This document shows, one piece after another, positions 46,487 through 56,621 of a stretch of DNA of 64,000 nucleotides; position 1 is the stretch's first letter, and each line of letters begins with the position of its first letter. The notes beneath the pieces are model-generated. The model saw only the letters and a list, made by a program, of their open reading frames with translations, was not told where the DNA came from and did no database searches. This stretch comes from Moritella viscosa (GTDB lineage Bacteria > Pseudomonadota > Gammaproteobacteria > Enterobacterales > Moritellaceae): assembly GCA_000953735.1 (NCBI GenBank), contig LN554852.1:434001-498000 (forward strand), written 5' to 3'. Both the position numbers and the translations under genes were made by a program.

Positions 46487-47362
46487 ATGAATCAATTAAA
46501 AGCAGTTATTTTAGTACTTGTGCTATTACTTGGTTTTTCGTCTTTCTTTGTAGTAAACGAAGGTGAACGTGCGCTAGTAGTTCGTTTTGGTAAAGTACTT
46601 AAAACAGGTGATGAAGCGAAGGTTTACCTTCCGGGCCTGAACTTTAAAGTACCCTTTATCGATTCAATTCGCGTGTTAAGCTCTCGTTTACAAACGCTTG
46701 ATGGTAACGCTGACCGTTTTGTTACTTCTGAGAAGAAAGATTTAATTATCGATTCTTACGTGAAATGGCGTATTGAAGACTTTGAGAAATTTTACCTAGC
46801 AACTAATGGCGGTAACTTCTTACAAGCAGAGTCTTTATTACAACGTAAAATTACCAATGGTCTACGTAATGAAATTGGTAACCGTACTATTAAAGATATC
46901 GTTTCTGGCCAACGTGGCGAAGTAATGGAAACGGCATTGAAACGTATGGCACGTTCATCTGAGCTAGGTATTCTGGTTGAAGATGTACGAATTAAGCAGA
47001 TCAATCTACCAGAGGAAGTCAGTAACAGTATCTTCCAACGTATGAGTGCAGAGCGTCATGCTGTAGCGAAAGAACATCGTTCGCAAGGTTATGAACAAGC
47101 TGAGATCTTAAAAGCAGCAGTGGATGCGAAAGTAACCGTAATGCTTGCTGACGCAAACCGTCAAGCACGTGAACTACGTGGTAAAGGTGATGCAGATGCA
47201 GCGAAGATTTATGCTGATACGTACAATAAAGATGCCGAATTTTATGGTTTCTTGCGTAGCTTACAAGCTTATTCTAAGAGCTTTAGCAATAAGTCTGATG
47301 TATTAGTTATTTCTCCAGAGAGTGACTTCTTCAATTACATGAAGGGTTCTGCTGTAAAATAA
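46487..47362 (+). CDS. hflC: FtsH protease modulator HflC
   Basis: This 291-residue SPFH/band-7 protein has an N-terminal TM helix (VILVLVLLLGFSSFFVV), the SPFH domain (VNEGERALVVRFGK onward) and C-terminal coiled coil (RQARELRGKGDADAAKIYAD). It partners HflK and acts on FtsH substrate access. It ends the operon, followed by a bidirectional terminator. Confidence 0.96.
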   Translation: MNQLKAVILVLVLLLGFSSFFVVNEGERALVVRFGKVLKTGDEAKVYLPGLNFKVPFIDSIRVLSSRLQTLDGNADRFVTSEKKDLIIDSYVKWRIEDFEKFYLATNGGNFLQAESLLQRKITNGLRNEIGNRTIKDIVSGQRGEVMETALKRMARSSELGILVEDVRIKQINLPEEVSNSIFQRMSAERHAVAKEHRSQGYEQAEILKAAVDAKVTVMLADANRQARELRGKGDADAAKIYADTYNKDAEFYGFLRSLQAYSKSFSNKSDVLVISPESDFFNYMKGSAVK

Positions 47363-47384
47363 TCATTGCTTGTCAATGAATAAC

Positions 47385-47424
47385 AAAAAGGCCGTTGCTA
47401 TCTTGGATAGCAGCGGCCTTTTTT
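47385..47424. terminator. Bidirectional terminator between hflC and fldB
   Basis: AAAAAGGCCGTTGCTATC and GATAGCAGCGGCCTTTTT form a long stem (one mismatch) with a 3-nt loop and T-tracts on both strands. Confidence 0.92.
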
Positions 47425-47445
47425 ATGGTGTTAACTCATTATTAA

Positions 47446-47967
47446 TTAAGAAAAATATGCTTCAATTTCTTCGAGTATCTGTAAGGTCCAATTGGCAATG
47501 CGCTCATCAGTTTGATCGTACTGGCTGTCTTCATCGAGGGCAAGACCGAAAAACTGGCTTTCATCTTCGGTTAGTGCTTTTGAAGCCACAAACTCATAAC
47601 CTTGATTTGGCCACTGGCCGATAAAGTGGATGTCTTTACCTTGCAACTCGTCAAACAGCATGCCCATCGCGTCCAGATACCATTCACTGTAGTTAACTTG
47701 ATCACCAAGACCAAATAACGCTACCGTTTTCCCTGCTAGGTTAATACCTGCAATATCAGACCACAGATCACCCCAGTCTTCCTGAAGCTCACCATAATCC
47801 CAAGTCGAAATACCAAATAGAACGATGTCATAGGTTTCTATATCAGTAAAACCCGAGTCTTTTATGTCATGTAAGTCGACAAGTTCTGCACCAATTTCAG
47901 TTTGGATCTTTTCCGCAGCTATGGTGGTATAAAAAGTAGTGGAGCCGTAATATAAACCGATTTTCAT
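47446..47967 (-). CDS. fldB: Flavodoxin FldB
   Basis: This 173-residue FMN electron carrier is the same length as E. coli FldB. FMN sites: GLYYGSTTFYT (phosphate loop, residues 3-13), STWDYGELQEDW (about 57-68) and GLGDQVNYSEW (about 91-101). Flavodoxins substitute for ferredoxin under iron limitation and stress. It lies upstream of xerD, divergent from it, as in E. coli. Confidence 0.94.
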   Translation of the reverse strand: MKIGLYYGSTTFYTTIAAEKIQTEIGAELVDLHDIKDSGFTDIETYDIVLFGISTWDYGELQEDWGDLWSDIAGINLAGKTVALFGLGDQVNYSEWYLDAMGMLFDELQGKDIHFIGQWPNQGYEFVASKALTEDESQFFGLALDEDSQYDQTDERIANWTLQILEEIEAYFS

Positions 47968-48132
47968 TATTTACATCCAAAGACAGTGTTGCTAATCATA
48001 CTATTGTTATAAATACTATGTGTTAATCCTGCACTGAGCGATCACTTGCTCATCGTTACGCATAGTAACATGAGATAATTGTACTATAATTCATGTTTAT
48101 TTATACAGTGTTGTTATACTGATAAAATAGTG

Positions 48133-48180
48133 ATGGCAATTGTAATCGTACTTGTACTTTTAATCGTAATAGCAGCATAG
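48133..48180 (+). other. Possible 15-residue hydrophobic micro-ORF before xerD
   Basis: ATG at 48133 opens a short frame ending at TAG 48178-48180: MAIVIVLVLLIVIAA, all hydrophobic after Met. It ends 9 bp before the xerD TTG start. No good ribosome binding site precedes it. It could be a chance product of repetitive TTGTAATCGTA/TTTTAATCGTA sequence or a leader peptide. Confidence 0.2.
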
Positions 48181-48189
48181 GGCATTCGC

Positions 48190-49080
48190 TTGGAAAAGAT
48201 TGAAATAATAGAACAGTTTTTAGATATTATGTGGCATGAGCGTGGATTGTCAGATAATACCCTGGCCTCTTACCGTAATGATTTAAGCCAATATCATCAC
48301 TGGTTAGCGCAACATAAGCAGCAATTATTAACCGTTGATCGTCTTGAAATACAAGCATTTATGGCAAGTCGTTTTGATTTAGGTTACAAAGCCAGTAGTA
48401 CCGCGCGACAGTTGAGTGCAATTCGTCGTTTTTATCAATATCTTTATCGCGAACAGATGCGAGATGATGATCCGACGGCATTACTCACCAGCCCAAAACT
48501 ACCGCAGCGTTTACCGGATGATTTATCTGAAGCGGAAGTGGATGCATTATTGGCTGCACCAGAGTTAGACGATCCGATCCAATTACGTGATAAAGCCATG
48601 ATGGAATTGTTATATGCCACAGGGTTACGCGTATCGGAATTAGTTGGCTTGAGCATGGAATCAGTGAGTTTACGCCAAGGGTTAGTGCGTGTAACAGGTA
48701 AGGGCGGTAAGGAACGCTTGGTACCTATGGGTGAAGAAGCTGTGTATTGGACTGAGCGCTTTATTGCCGAAGGTCGCGCAACGTTATTAAAAGGGTTAAC
48801 GTCCGATGTGGTGTTTCCCTCAAAACGTGGCAACTTTATGACTCGGCAAACTTTCTGGCATCGTCTTAAGCATTACTCACAAGTCGCAGGTATTACTACG
48901 CATTTATCACCGCACACTTTACGCCATGCGTTTGCGACCCATTTATTGAACTATGGTGCTGATCTGCGTGTCGTGCAAATGTTACTTGGCCATAGCGATT
49001 TATCTACAACGCAAATTTATACGCATGTGGCAACAGCACGATTAGAGCAACTGCATAGTGAGCACCATCCTCGTGCTTAA
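48190..49080 (+). CDS. xerD: Site-specific tyrosine recombinase XerD
   Basis: This 296-residue recombinase acts with XerC at dif to resolve chromosome dimers, activated by FtsK. Catalytic residues: Arg147 (ATGLRVSEL), Lys171, His242 and Arg245 (HTLRH), His268 (LGHS) and Tyr277 (QIYTHV). The N-terminal SAM-like domain covers about residues 1-95. It starts with TTG at 48190. It heads the xerD-dsbC-recJ series found in E. coli, confirming XerD rather than XerC. Confidence 0.95.
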   Translation: MEKIEIIEQFLDIMWHERGLSDNTLASYRNDLSQYHHWLAQHKQQLLTVDRLEIQAFMASRFDLGYKASSTARQLSAIRRFYQYLYREQMRDDDPTALLTSPKLPQRLPDDLSEAEVDALLAAPELDDPIQLRDKAMMELLYATGLRVSELVGLSMESVSLRQGLVRVTGKGGKERLVPMGEEAVYWTERFIAEGRATLLKGLTSDVVFPSKRGNFMTRQTFWHRLKHYSQVAGITTHLSPHTLRHAFATHLLNYGADLRVVQMLLGHSDLSTTQIYTHVATARLEQLHSEHHPRA

Positions 49081-49186
49081 TAGTGTTGATGACGTGACAT
49101 TAGCAAGGATTAAGGCTAGTGATAAATAATAAATTCTGTTAATTTATCTTGTATAGATAGCCATTAAGGATAAGAGCGGAGAACAT

Positions 49187-49984
49187 ATGTTAAAGAAAGT
49201 AATGATTACAGCCATTGCTGTAGGTTTAGTGGGGAGCTTTTTACTTGGGATCAATGGTAGTCCTGAGCAGACGTTAATGACCACTCCGGCGGTTCATACT
49301 GAACAACCTACCAATGTCGCATTATCAGCAGATCACCAAGATATTTCACGCTTATTAGCTGAGAAACTTAACTTTAAAGTATCAAGTGTAAGTGACAGTG
49401 TTATCCCTGGCTTGTTTGAAGTCGCTACCGATCAAGGTATCTTTTATGTGAATGCTGATGCGTCTAATCTTATCCAAGGTTCACTTTACCAAGTTAATGA
49501 AAACGGGGTTACGGATCTCACAGAACAAGCAATGAGTAAAGTACGCCAGCAAGCAATACAAGAATTCGCAGGTGATACGATTAATTACCCTGCCGAAAAC
49601 GAAAAGTACAGCATAACGGTATTTACCGATATTAACTGTGGTTACTGTCGTAAGCTACATAACGAAGTCGCGCAACTGAACCAGCTTGGTATTAGTGTTA
49701 AATATTTAGCATTTCCACGAGGTGGTCTCAACTCTAAGACTTATCAAGATATGGCGTCAATTTGGTGTGCCGAAGACAGTGCGCAAGCGATGAACAACGC
49801 AAAACGTGGTGGCAAAGTCATTCCTGAAATGTGTACAAATACAGTTGCACAGCAATATGAGCTTGGTCGACGTTTAGGCGTGACGGGTACGCCTGCAATT
49901 GTTTTGGAAAACGGACAAATGCAACCGGGTTACGTGCCTGCTGAACAGCTTCTTAGTATGCTCAAAAACATGGATAAATCTTGA
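49187..49984 (+). CDS. dsbC: Thiol:disulfide interchange protein DsbC
   Basis: This 265-residue periplasmic disulfide isomerase has an N-terminal signal/anchor (MLKKVMITAIAVGLVGSFLL), a dimerisation domain (about 50-110) and a thioredoxin domain with CGYC at 151-154 and the cis-proline loop VTGTPAIV (about 232-239). It is reduced by DsbD. The stop overlaps recJ (TTGA), so the two are translationally coupled. The signal lacks a very clear cleavage site. Confidence 0.92.
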   Translation: MLKKVMITAIAVGLVGSFLLGINGSPEQTLMTTPAVHTEQPTNVALSADHQDISRLLAEKLNFKVSSVSDSVIPGLFEVATDQGIFYVNADASNLIQGSLYQVNENGVTDLTEQAMSKVRQQAIQEFAGDTINYPAENEKYSITVFTDINCGYCRKLHNEVAQLNQLGISVKYLAFPRGGLNSKTYQDMASIWCAEDSAQAMNNAKRGGKVIPEMCTNTVAQQYELGRRLGVTGTPAIVLENGQMQPGYVPAEQLLSMLKNMDKS

Positions 49985-51711
49985 AAAAACAAATTAAACG
50001 TCGCGATAATGTAGATTGTGACGGTATATCAGCAGCGGTGCCTGCATTATTACGCCAAATTTATGCCAGTCGTGGTGTGAAGTCAGATCAAGAATTAGAG
50101 AAAGGCGCTAAAAACTTATTACGTCCGAATCAGCTTAAAGGTATGACTGCCGCGTGTGATTTATTAGTTAGCGCATTAGTACAAAATCAACGTATTATCA
50201 TTGTTGGTGATTTTGATGCCGATGGCGCAACAAGTACGGCATTGTCGATGCTTGGTTTTAAAATGCTAGGCTATCGTAATGTTGATTTTTTAGTACCCAA
50301 TCGCTTTGAATTTGGTTATGGCTTAAGTCCTGAAATTGTTGATCTTGCTGCAGCCAATGGTGCGCAATTGATCATGACTGTGGATAACGGTATTTCTAGC
50401 ATTGCGGGTGTTGCTGCAGCGAAAGCGTTAGACATTAAAGTGCTAGTGACCGACCACCATTTGCCGGGTAACGAAATACCGGATGCCGATGCAATTGTTA
50501 ATCCCAATCAACACGGCTGTACATTCCCAAGCAAAAATCTTGCAGGCGTAGGTGTTGCCTTTTATGTCATGTTGGCATTACGAAGTGCACTGCGTGAACA
50601 AGATTGGTTTACTAAGCAAGGTTTAACAGAACCTAATTTAGCCTGTCTGCTGGACATTGTTGCGTTGGGTACGGTTGCCGACGTTGTCCCATTAGATGCT
50701 AATAATCGTATTTTAGTGCATCAAGGTTTACAGCGTATTCGCGTCGATAAATGTCGACCCGGCATTAAAGCTTTGATCGAAATTGCCAATCGTAATCAAG
50801 CTCAGCTTTGCGCAAGCGATCTTGGTTTTGCATTAGGACCAAGGTTAAATGCTGCTGGACGCTTAGATGACATGTCCGTTGGCGTAGCAACGCTGCTATG
50901 TGAAGACCTCAATAACGCGCGTCGTTTTGCTGGTGAACTTGATAGTCTGAATGAAGAACGTAAAGAAATTGAGAACTCGATGCAGCAAGAAGCGTTAGCT
51001 ATCCTAAAAAGTGTCGATTTTGATGCAGGGCAAGTACCTTATGGTATTTGTTTATTTCAAGATGATTGGCATCAAGGTGTGGTTGGCTTAGTTGCATCTC
51101 GGATTAAAGAGCGTTTCCACCGCCCTGTTATCGCTTTTGCTGATGCAGGTGAAGGGGAAATAAAAGGGTCAGCACGTTCAATACCTGGCTTGCACTTACG
51201 TGATGTTTTAGAGTTACTTGATATCCGTAATCCGGGCATGATCTTGAAATTCGGCGGGCATGCGATGGCGGCTGGTTTGTCTTTACGTCTTGATTGTTAT
51301 GATGAGTTTTCGAGACAGTTTAACGCTTTAGTGCAGGAACTATTAACTGAAGAGCAGTTAACTGGTGTGGTATTAAGTGATGGTGAACTACCGAGCGAGC
51401 AACTGTCATTGCCAACAGCTGAACTAATCAAAGAAGCAGCACCCTGGGGGCAGATGTTCCCTGAGCCGATCTTTGATGGTACGTTTAAATTACGTGAGCA
51501 ACGCCTTGTGGGTAAAAAACATTTAAAAATGATGTTGGAACCTGAAAGTGGTGGACCTCTGGTGGATGCGATTGCTTTTAATGTTGATTTAGAAGTATGG
51601 CCTGATGCTTCGGTACAGAAGATCGAGTTAGCCTATAAATTGGATGTTAATGAGTTCCGTGGTAAGCGCAGTTTGCAGTTTATGGTTGAGCATTTACAGC
51701 CATTACGCTAA
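49981..51711 (+). CDS. recJ: Single-stranded-DNA-specific exonuclease RecJ
   Basis: This 576-residue 5'-3' exonuclease acts in recombination and mismatch repair. DHH-family motifs: GDFDADGATST (about 76-86), VDNGISS, TDHHLPG (about 157-163) and GGHAMAAGLSL of the DHHA1 domain. E. coli RecJ is 577 residues. It starts with TTG at 49981, overlapping the dsbC stop by four bases. Confidence 0.95.
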   Translation: MKKQIKRRDNVDCDGISAAVPALLRQIYASRGVKSDQELEKGAKNLLRPNQLKGMTAACDLLVSALVQNQRIIIVGDFDADGATSTALSMLGFKMLGYRNVDFLVPNRFEFGYGLSPEIVDLAAANGAQLIMTVDNGISSIAGVAAAKALDIKVLVTDHHLPGNEIPDADAIVNPNQHGCTFPSKNLAGVGVAFYVMLALRSALREQDWFTKQGLTEPNLACLLDIVALGTVADVVPLDANNRILVHQGLQRIRVDKCRPGIKALIEIANRNQAQLCASDLGFALGPRLNAAGRLDDMSVGVATLLCEDLNNARRFAGELDSLNEERKEIENSMQQEALAILKSVDFDAGQVPYGICLFQDDWHQGVVGLVASRIKERFHRPVIAFADAGEGEIKGSARSIPGLHLRDVLELLDIRNPGMILKFGGHAMAAGLSLRLDCYDEFSRQFNALVQELLTEEQLTGVVLSDGELPSEQLSLPTAELIKEAAPWGQMFPEPIFDGTFKLREQRLVGKKHLKMMLEPESGGPLVDAIAFNVDLEVWPDASVQKIELAYKLDVNEFRGKRSLQFMVEHLQPLR

Positions 51712-51850
51712 TCGTATTTATTTATAAAGCTAGTTCGATAGTTTTTGGCGATTGAAATGTCAGGTTTAATCGCCTTTAGCTATTTGTCATTTGCAGTTAT
51801 AGTTATTTCTTCTTCTACAGCAATCCTGCTTTAAGATAAGGATATAGGCT

Positions 51851-52264
51851 ATGACTATGCAACGCGTAATAAATGAAATGAAAATTAAAGCTCCGAGTAT
51901 TCCATGCGGCACGTCACTGGTCGCCGTGGTTGATTTGTTTACTAAACATCAGATTAATGCCGTGCCTGTGGTGAATTCGAAAAATGAAGTGATTGGTTTT
52001 GTCTCTGAATCAGATTGCCTACAAGCACTTATTAGTGGAAGTTATCACTGCGATAAACCTGCTATTGTGAACGATGTGATGACCAAAATTGTCGTTAGCG
52101 TATCGCCACAAGACAGTATCATTGATATCGCAATTCGTATGACAAAAGATAACTTGAGTGTCTACCCTGTTGTTGAAAATCGCCAATTGGTTGGTATCAT
52201 TCGTCGTGGAGATATTCTGCAAGTGTTGGCAGAAAATAATAATCAGTGTAGCCAAGTCAGCTAA
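51851..52264 (+). CDS. CBS-domain pair protein
   Basis: This 137-residue protein is two CBS domains in tandem (about residues 1-65 and 72-133), each with the characteristic A-V-P-V-V (NAVPVVNSKNEVIGFVSESD) and V-Y-P-V-V...V-G-I-I-R-R-G-D. CBS pairs bind adenine nucleotides or SAM and sense energy state; this small stand-alone form has no effector domain. AAGGATATAGGCT precedes the start. Function is unknown. Located between recJ and prfB, where E. coli has none. Confidence 0.85.
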   Translation: MTMQRVINEMKIKAPSIPCGTSLVAVVDLFTKHQINAVPVVNSKNEVIGFVSESDCLQALISGSYHCDKPAIVNDVMTKIVVSVSPQDSIIDIAIRMTKDNLSVYPVVENRQLVGIIRRGDILQVLAENNNQCSQVS

Positions 52265-52288
52265 TTTCGTTGGTTGTCATTATTTCTA

Positions 52289-52315
52289 AGCCATGCTCCA
52301 GTAGCCTGGCTTTTT
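52289..52315 (+). terminator. Likely terminator after the CBS gene
   Basis: AGCCATGC (52289-52296) and GCCTGGCT (52304-52311) pair at 7 of 8, followed by TTTTT. Confidence 0.6.
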
Positions 52316-52557
52316 GCTATTTTATTCTTTTACTGCCGTCATATTTTCCCTCGTTTTTATTTATTCCTATTTATTTTCTTATATTATCGATTAATTTGCT
52401 GTTTTCTTAATCTTCCTCTGTATATCCGTGAGTGAATTCGGTAAAATTTGCTGTTGTATAAAATCCCATAGTTAGAGCTATATACTTAGCGGAATGCTGA
52501 TAAACATATCGATATTTGCATTCATCATGCTAAGTACAACTAAAGTAGAGCTGAATC

Positions 52558-53656
52558 ATGTTTGAAGTAAATCCAGTACTGAATAAATTAAAGGAGCTAG
52601 GCGAACGCGCCGAGCTGCTTCGGGGGTACCTTTGACTACGATGCAAGCAAAGAGCGTCTAGAAGAGGTATCTGCTGAATTAGAGTCATCGGAAGTATGGA
52701 GTGACCCTAAACGAGCGCAAGAATTAGGTAAAGAACGCGCGTCATTAGAATTGATTGTAAAGACGATTGATGATCTAGGCACGGGTTGTGATGACGTTGA
52801 AGGCTTAGTTGAACTGGCAGTTGAAGCTGAAGACGAAGAAACATTTGCTGAAGCACAACATGAAATTGTAGGTTTAGAAGCACAACTGGCTAAACTTGAG
52901 TTTCGTCGTATGTTTTCTGGCAAACATGATGCAAATGATTGTTATCTTGATATCCAATCTGGCTCGGGTGGTACTGAAGCCCAAGATTGGGCAAACATGC
53001 TATTACGTATGTTCTTACGATGGGGTGAGGCACACAAATTTAAAGTTGAGCTGATCGAAGTCTCAGCTGGCGATGTAGCTGGAATCAAAGGTGCCACTAT
53101 CCGTTTAGGTGGTGAATATGCTTATGGTTGGTTACGTACTGAAACAGGTGTACACCGTTTAGTGCGTAAATCACCATTTGATTCAAGCGGCCGTCGTCAT
53201 ACTTCGTTTGCATCGATATTTGTATATCCAGAAATAGATGACAGCATCGAGATTGATTTGAATCCATCTGATTTACGTATTGACGTTTACCGCGCTTCTG
53301 GCGCAGGTGGTCAGCATGTAAATACAACAGAATCTGCGGTACGTATTACTCACTTACCCACTAATCTTGTTGTACAATGCCAAAACGATCGTTCTCAACA
53401 TAAGAACAAAGATGCTGCGATGAAACAAATGCGTGCAAAATTGTTTGAGTACGAAATGCAAAAACAAAACGCGGAAAAGCAAATCGCAGAAGATGCTAAG
53501 TCAGATATCGGTTGGGGCAGTCAGATCCGTTCATACGTACTGGATGACTCACGCGTAAAAGATTTACGTACTGGTGTTGAAACACGCAATACACAAGCCG
53601 TTTTAGACGGTGATTTAGACAAATTTATTGAAGCCAGCCTGAAATCAGGCCTGTAA
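52558..53656 (+). CDS. prfB: Peptide chain release factor 2, with +1 programmed frameshift
   Basis: The coding region is join(52558-52632, 52634-53656): 25 codons in the first frame, a +1 shift at CTT TGA C, then 340 more codons, giving 365 residues as in E. coli. RF2 ends translation at UGA and UAA. The tripeptide SPF ([11 protein letters not shown]) and the catalytic GGQ (SGAGGQHVN, about residue 250) are present. The residue before SGAGGQ is Ala (position 246), the high-activity form rather than the K-12 Thr. The in-frame UGA at 52633 provides autoregulation by RF2 level. lysS follows in the same operon. Confidence 0.96.
52621..52636 (+). promoter_or_regulatory. RF2 frameshift signal
   Basis: CGGGGGTACCTTTGAC: an internal Shine-Dalgarno-like GGGGG ahead of the slippery CTT and the UGA stop at 52633-52635. 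E. coli has AGGGGGTATCTTTGAC; here the first A is C, and TAT is TAC. The spacing is conserved. Confidence 0.93.
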
Positions 53657-53672
53657 AAAATAGGGTTAAACA

Positions 53673-55181
53673 ATGACTGAACAGTTACAAGATGAAAACA
53701 AACTGATTGCAGAACGTCGCGCGAAATTAGATCATATCCGCACGAACTGTAAAGCAAATGGCCACCCTAACGACTTTCGCGTAAAAGATAAGTCAGCAGA
53801 TTTACAGGCAGAATTTGGCGAAAAGTCGAAAGAAGAATTAGTTGAAATGCAGCATGTGGTAAGCATTGCTGGTCGTATCATGGCGAAACGTGGTCCTTTC
53901 CTTGCTATCCAAGATACATCTGGTCGTATTCAAGCATATGCATCGAAAGACGTACAAAAAGCACAAAAAGCTGATCTTGGTGGTTTAGATATTGGTGATA
54001 TCGTAGGTATTACTGGCGCACTAAACAAGTCTGGTAAAGGCGACCTTTACGTTGAAATGACAGAGTACGTGCTATTAACTAAAGCGCTACGTCCATTACC
54101 TGAAAAATTCCACGGTCTAACTGATCAAGAAATGCGTTACCGCCAGCGTTATGTTGATCTGATCGTAAACGCTGAATCACGTAATGCATTCATCGTACGT
54201 TCTAAGCTTGTATCAGCTATCCGTAACTTCATGGTATCAAAAGATTACATGGAAGTTGAAACGCCAATGATGCATGTGATCCCAGGTGGCGCAACAGCGC
54301 GTCCATTTATCACGCACCATAATGCACTTGATCAAGAAATGTATTTACGTGTAGCACCAGAGCTATACCTTAAGCGTTTAGTGGTTGGTGGTTTTGATCG
54401 TGTATTCGAAATCAACCGTAACTTCCGTAACGAAGGTCTATCTCCGCGTCATAATCCAGAGTTCACTATGATGGAATTCTACCAAGCTTACGCTGATTAC
54501 AATGACCTTATGGATTTCACTGAAGAAATGCTAAGCACTGTTGCGGTTGAAGTTTTAGGCGCGACATCTATGCCTTACGGTGATGAGACTGTTGAGTTTG
54601 GTGGCAAATACGCACGTATTAGCATGCTAGATGCGATCAAACAGTACAACCCTGAGCACGAAGTTATCCAAGCATTGACTAATGAAGGTGTTCAAGATCG
54701 TGAGTTAATGGTTTCTATTGCGAAATCACTACACATGACCGTTGAAAAATTCTGGACTTGTGGTCAATTACTGGAAGAAATCTTTGGTGAAACAGCTGAA
54801 CCACAACTGATCCAGCCTACATTTATCACTGGCTACCCAGCTGATATATCGCCACTAGCACGTCGTAGCGATGACAACCCATTCTTCACTGACCGTTTTG
54901 AGTTCTTCATCGGTGGCCGTGAAGTTGCAAATGGTTTCTCTGAGCTTAACGATGCGCAAGACCAAGACGAACGTTTCAAAGCACAAGTTAACGCAAAAGA
55001 TGCGGGTGATGATGAAGCGATGTACTACGATGCAGATTACATTACTGCACTAGAGCACGGTTTACCACCAACAGCAGGTCAAGGTATTGGTATTGACCGT
55101 CTAGCTATGTTGTTTACTAATACACATACTATTCGTGACGTGATCTTATTCCCTGCAATGCGTCCACAAGCAAATAGCTAA
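53673..55181 (+). CDS. lysS: Lysyl-tRNA synthetase, class II
   Basis: This 502-residue enzyme charges tRNA-Lys. It has an N-terminal OB anticodon-binding domain (about 60-150) and a catalytic domain with motif 2 ([20 protein letters not shown], about 248-267) and motif 3 ([14 protein letters not shown], near 470). It follows prfB after 16 bp, as in E. coli. Its paralogue EpmA is also in this window. Confidence 0.97.
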   Translation: MTEQLQDENKLIAERRAKLDHIRTNCKANGHPNDFRVKDKSADLQAEFGEKSKEELVEMQHVVSIAGRIMAKRGPFLAIQDTSGRIQAYASKDVQKAQKADLGGLDIGDIVGITGALNKSGKGDLYVEMTEYVLLTKALRPLPEKFHGLTDQEMRYRQRYVDLIVNAESRNAFIVRSKLVSAIRNFMVSKDYMEVETPMMHVIPGGATARPFITHHNALDQEMYLRVAPELYLKRLVVGGFDRVFEINRNFRNEGLSPRHNPEFTMMEFYQAYADYNDLMDFTEEMLSTVAVEVLGATSMPYGDETVEFGGKYARISMLDAIKQYNPEHEVIQALTNEGVQDRELMVSIAKSLHMTVEKFWTCGQLLEEIFGETAEPQLIQPTFITGYPADISPLARRSDDNPFFTDRFEFFIGGREVANGFSELNDAQDQDERFKAQVNAKDAGDDEAMYYDADYITALEHGLPPTAGQGIGIDRLAMLFTNTHTIRDVILFPAMRPQANS

Positions 55182-55192
55182 TTAGTTATTTT

Positions 55193-55226
55193 AAAAAGCC
55201 AGTCACGTTATGTGACTGGCTTTTTT
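55193..55226. terminator. Terminator between lysS and ygfZ
   Basis: AAAAAGCCAGTCAC (55194-55207) and GTGACTGGCTTTTT (55212-55225) form a perfect 14-bp stem with T- and A-tracts on the flanks. Confidence 0.95.
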
Positions 55227-55262
55227 ATGTCTTGTACTGTGGTTTACAGCATCAAGTATGAG

Positions 55263-56249
55263 TTAGTCTGTTTCAACCAGCGAATACGGTAATGGTAAGA
55301 ACGCTAAGTTTGATTCGTTATCGGTAATTTTAAATACACTATCTGTTTCAAGATTATTTGGCATAACACTCGAGATAAGCTGTACGCCATCGCTATAACG
55401 GTAGCTTAAGTTGACCTTGCCTGTACTACGCCAATTTTCACCCAGTTGTAATTCAATGTTATCACCACTGTTTACGTTCGCTTCCGTTGGGCCTGTTAAG
55501 ATCGCCATTGCACGCTTGTTCGTGCCACGGTATTTAGCGCGTGCGACCGTTTCCTGTCCTGTGTAACACCCTTTAGTGAAACTAATGCCATCATAGGCTT
55601 GTAGATTGAATGCTTGTGGGATTTGTACGCTGCTCATTGCTGCTCCTACAATGGGGGCTGCTGCTAGAATATCCAGTGCATCCCAGAATGAACCATCATC
55701 AGTAGCGGCTTCTGCCAAGTGTTGGTTGATCTGTTGTAATGAAGCATCACTTTTTTGTAATAATACTAAGAAGCGTGGTGTATCACCAATAAGTCGCATG
55801 ATAAAGCCATTCGGTAAATGGGTTACTGCCTCTTTGCCTAACGTAATCGTGAAGGTCTTGTTCAACCACTGCTCTGCTTGTTCGCCAGCGATACCGTAAA
55901 GATTACAGAATGCAGAGGCATCGGTCAGTTCTACTTTTGAGAATACCGCGTATTTCTTTAATTCAGGCAGGGTGATCGCTAATGCGTCTTTGCGCATGAT
56001 GAAATAAAACGAATTGCCTTTTTTAGCTACTTGGAATGTTGACCACAGTTTTCCTTTTGGATCGCAATGACCACCCCAAGTTGTTTGTTGGTCTTCTAAG
56101 CCCACCAGATCACAAGTCAATTGTCCTTGTAAATAACTTAAACGCTGCTCACCTGTTGCCGTCATTAATCCCCAGTGCGATAGCTCGCTTACGATCACAT
56201 TTGGTAATACGTCTGTTGATGCTAGGATCAGTTTATTAAATTGCGTCAT
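55263..56249 (-). CDS. ygfZ: tRNA-modifying/Fe-S repair protein YgfZ (folate-binding)
   Basis: This 328-residue member of the GcvT/folate-binding superfamily supports Fe-S cluster proteins such as MiaB. The signature KGCYTGQE (about residues 224-231, with catalytic-type Cys) is present, followed by TVARAKYRG. E. coli YgfZ is 326. Divergent from sdhE, as in E. coli. Confidence 0.93.
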   Translation of the reverse strand: MTQFNKLILASTDVLPNVIVSELSHWGLMTATGEQRLSYLQGQLTCDLVGLEDQQTTWGGHCDPKGKLWSTFQVAKKGNSFYFIMRKDALAITLPELKKYAVFSKVELTDASAFCNLYGIAGEQAEQWLNKTFTITLGKEAVTHLPNGFIMRLIGDTPRFLVLLQKSDASLQQINQHLAEAATDDGSFWDALDILAAAPIVGAAMSSVQIPQAFNLQAYDGISFTKGCYTGQETVARAKYRGTNKRAMAILTGPTEANVNSGDNIELQLGENWRSTGKVNLSYRYSDGVQLISSVMPNNLETDSVFKITDNESNLAFLPLPYSLVETD

Positions 56250-56369
56250 TGTTTACTCTTCTCTGGCTGGTTTTCTCTATGGTAGAGTGAACGCAAGCAT
56301 TTGTCTTTAGAAGATCTTGTTTATTTTTATGATAGAATTAGACCATGGACAATACGATAAGGGAAAAAA

Positions 56370-56621
56370 ATGACTAAGTTAGATTCAAAGGCGCGTTTAC
56401 GCTGGGCTTGTCGCCGTGGCATGCTGGAATTAGATGTATTATTTCGTCCGTTTGTGGATGAAGCTTATGATGATTTATCAGATGAAGATAAATTGATTTT
56501 CCAACGCTTGTTAGAAGGCGAAGATCCGCAGTTATTTGCTTGGGCAATGGGTCATGAAAAGTGTGAAGATCCAGAGTTAGCTTATATGATGAATAAAATT
56601 GTCTCAAGAGTTAAAGTGTAG
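56370..56621 (+). CDS. sdhE: FAD assembly factor SdhE (YgfY)
   Basis: This 83-residue protein promotes covalent flavinylation of succinate dehydrogenase and fumarate reductase. The RGxxE motif is seen in WACRRGMLELDVLF (residues 13-26). Length and arrangement beside ygfZ and ygfX match E. coli (88). The gene overlaps ygfX by 23 bp. Confidence 0.94.
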   Translation: MTKLDSKARLRWACRRGMLELDVLFRPFVDEAYDDLSDEDKLIFQRLLEGEDPQLFAWAMGHEKCEDPELAYMMNKIVSRVKV

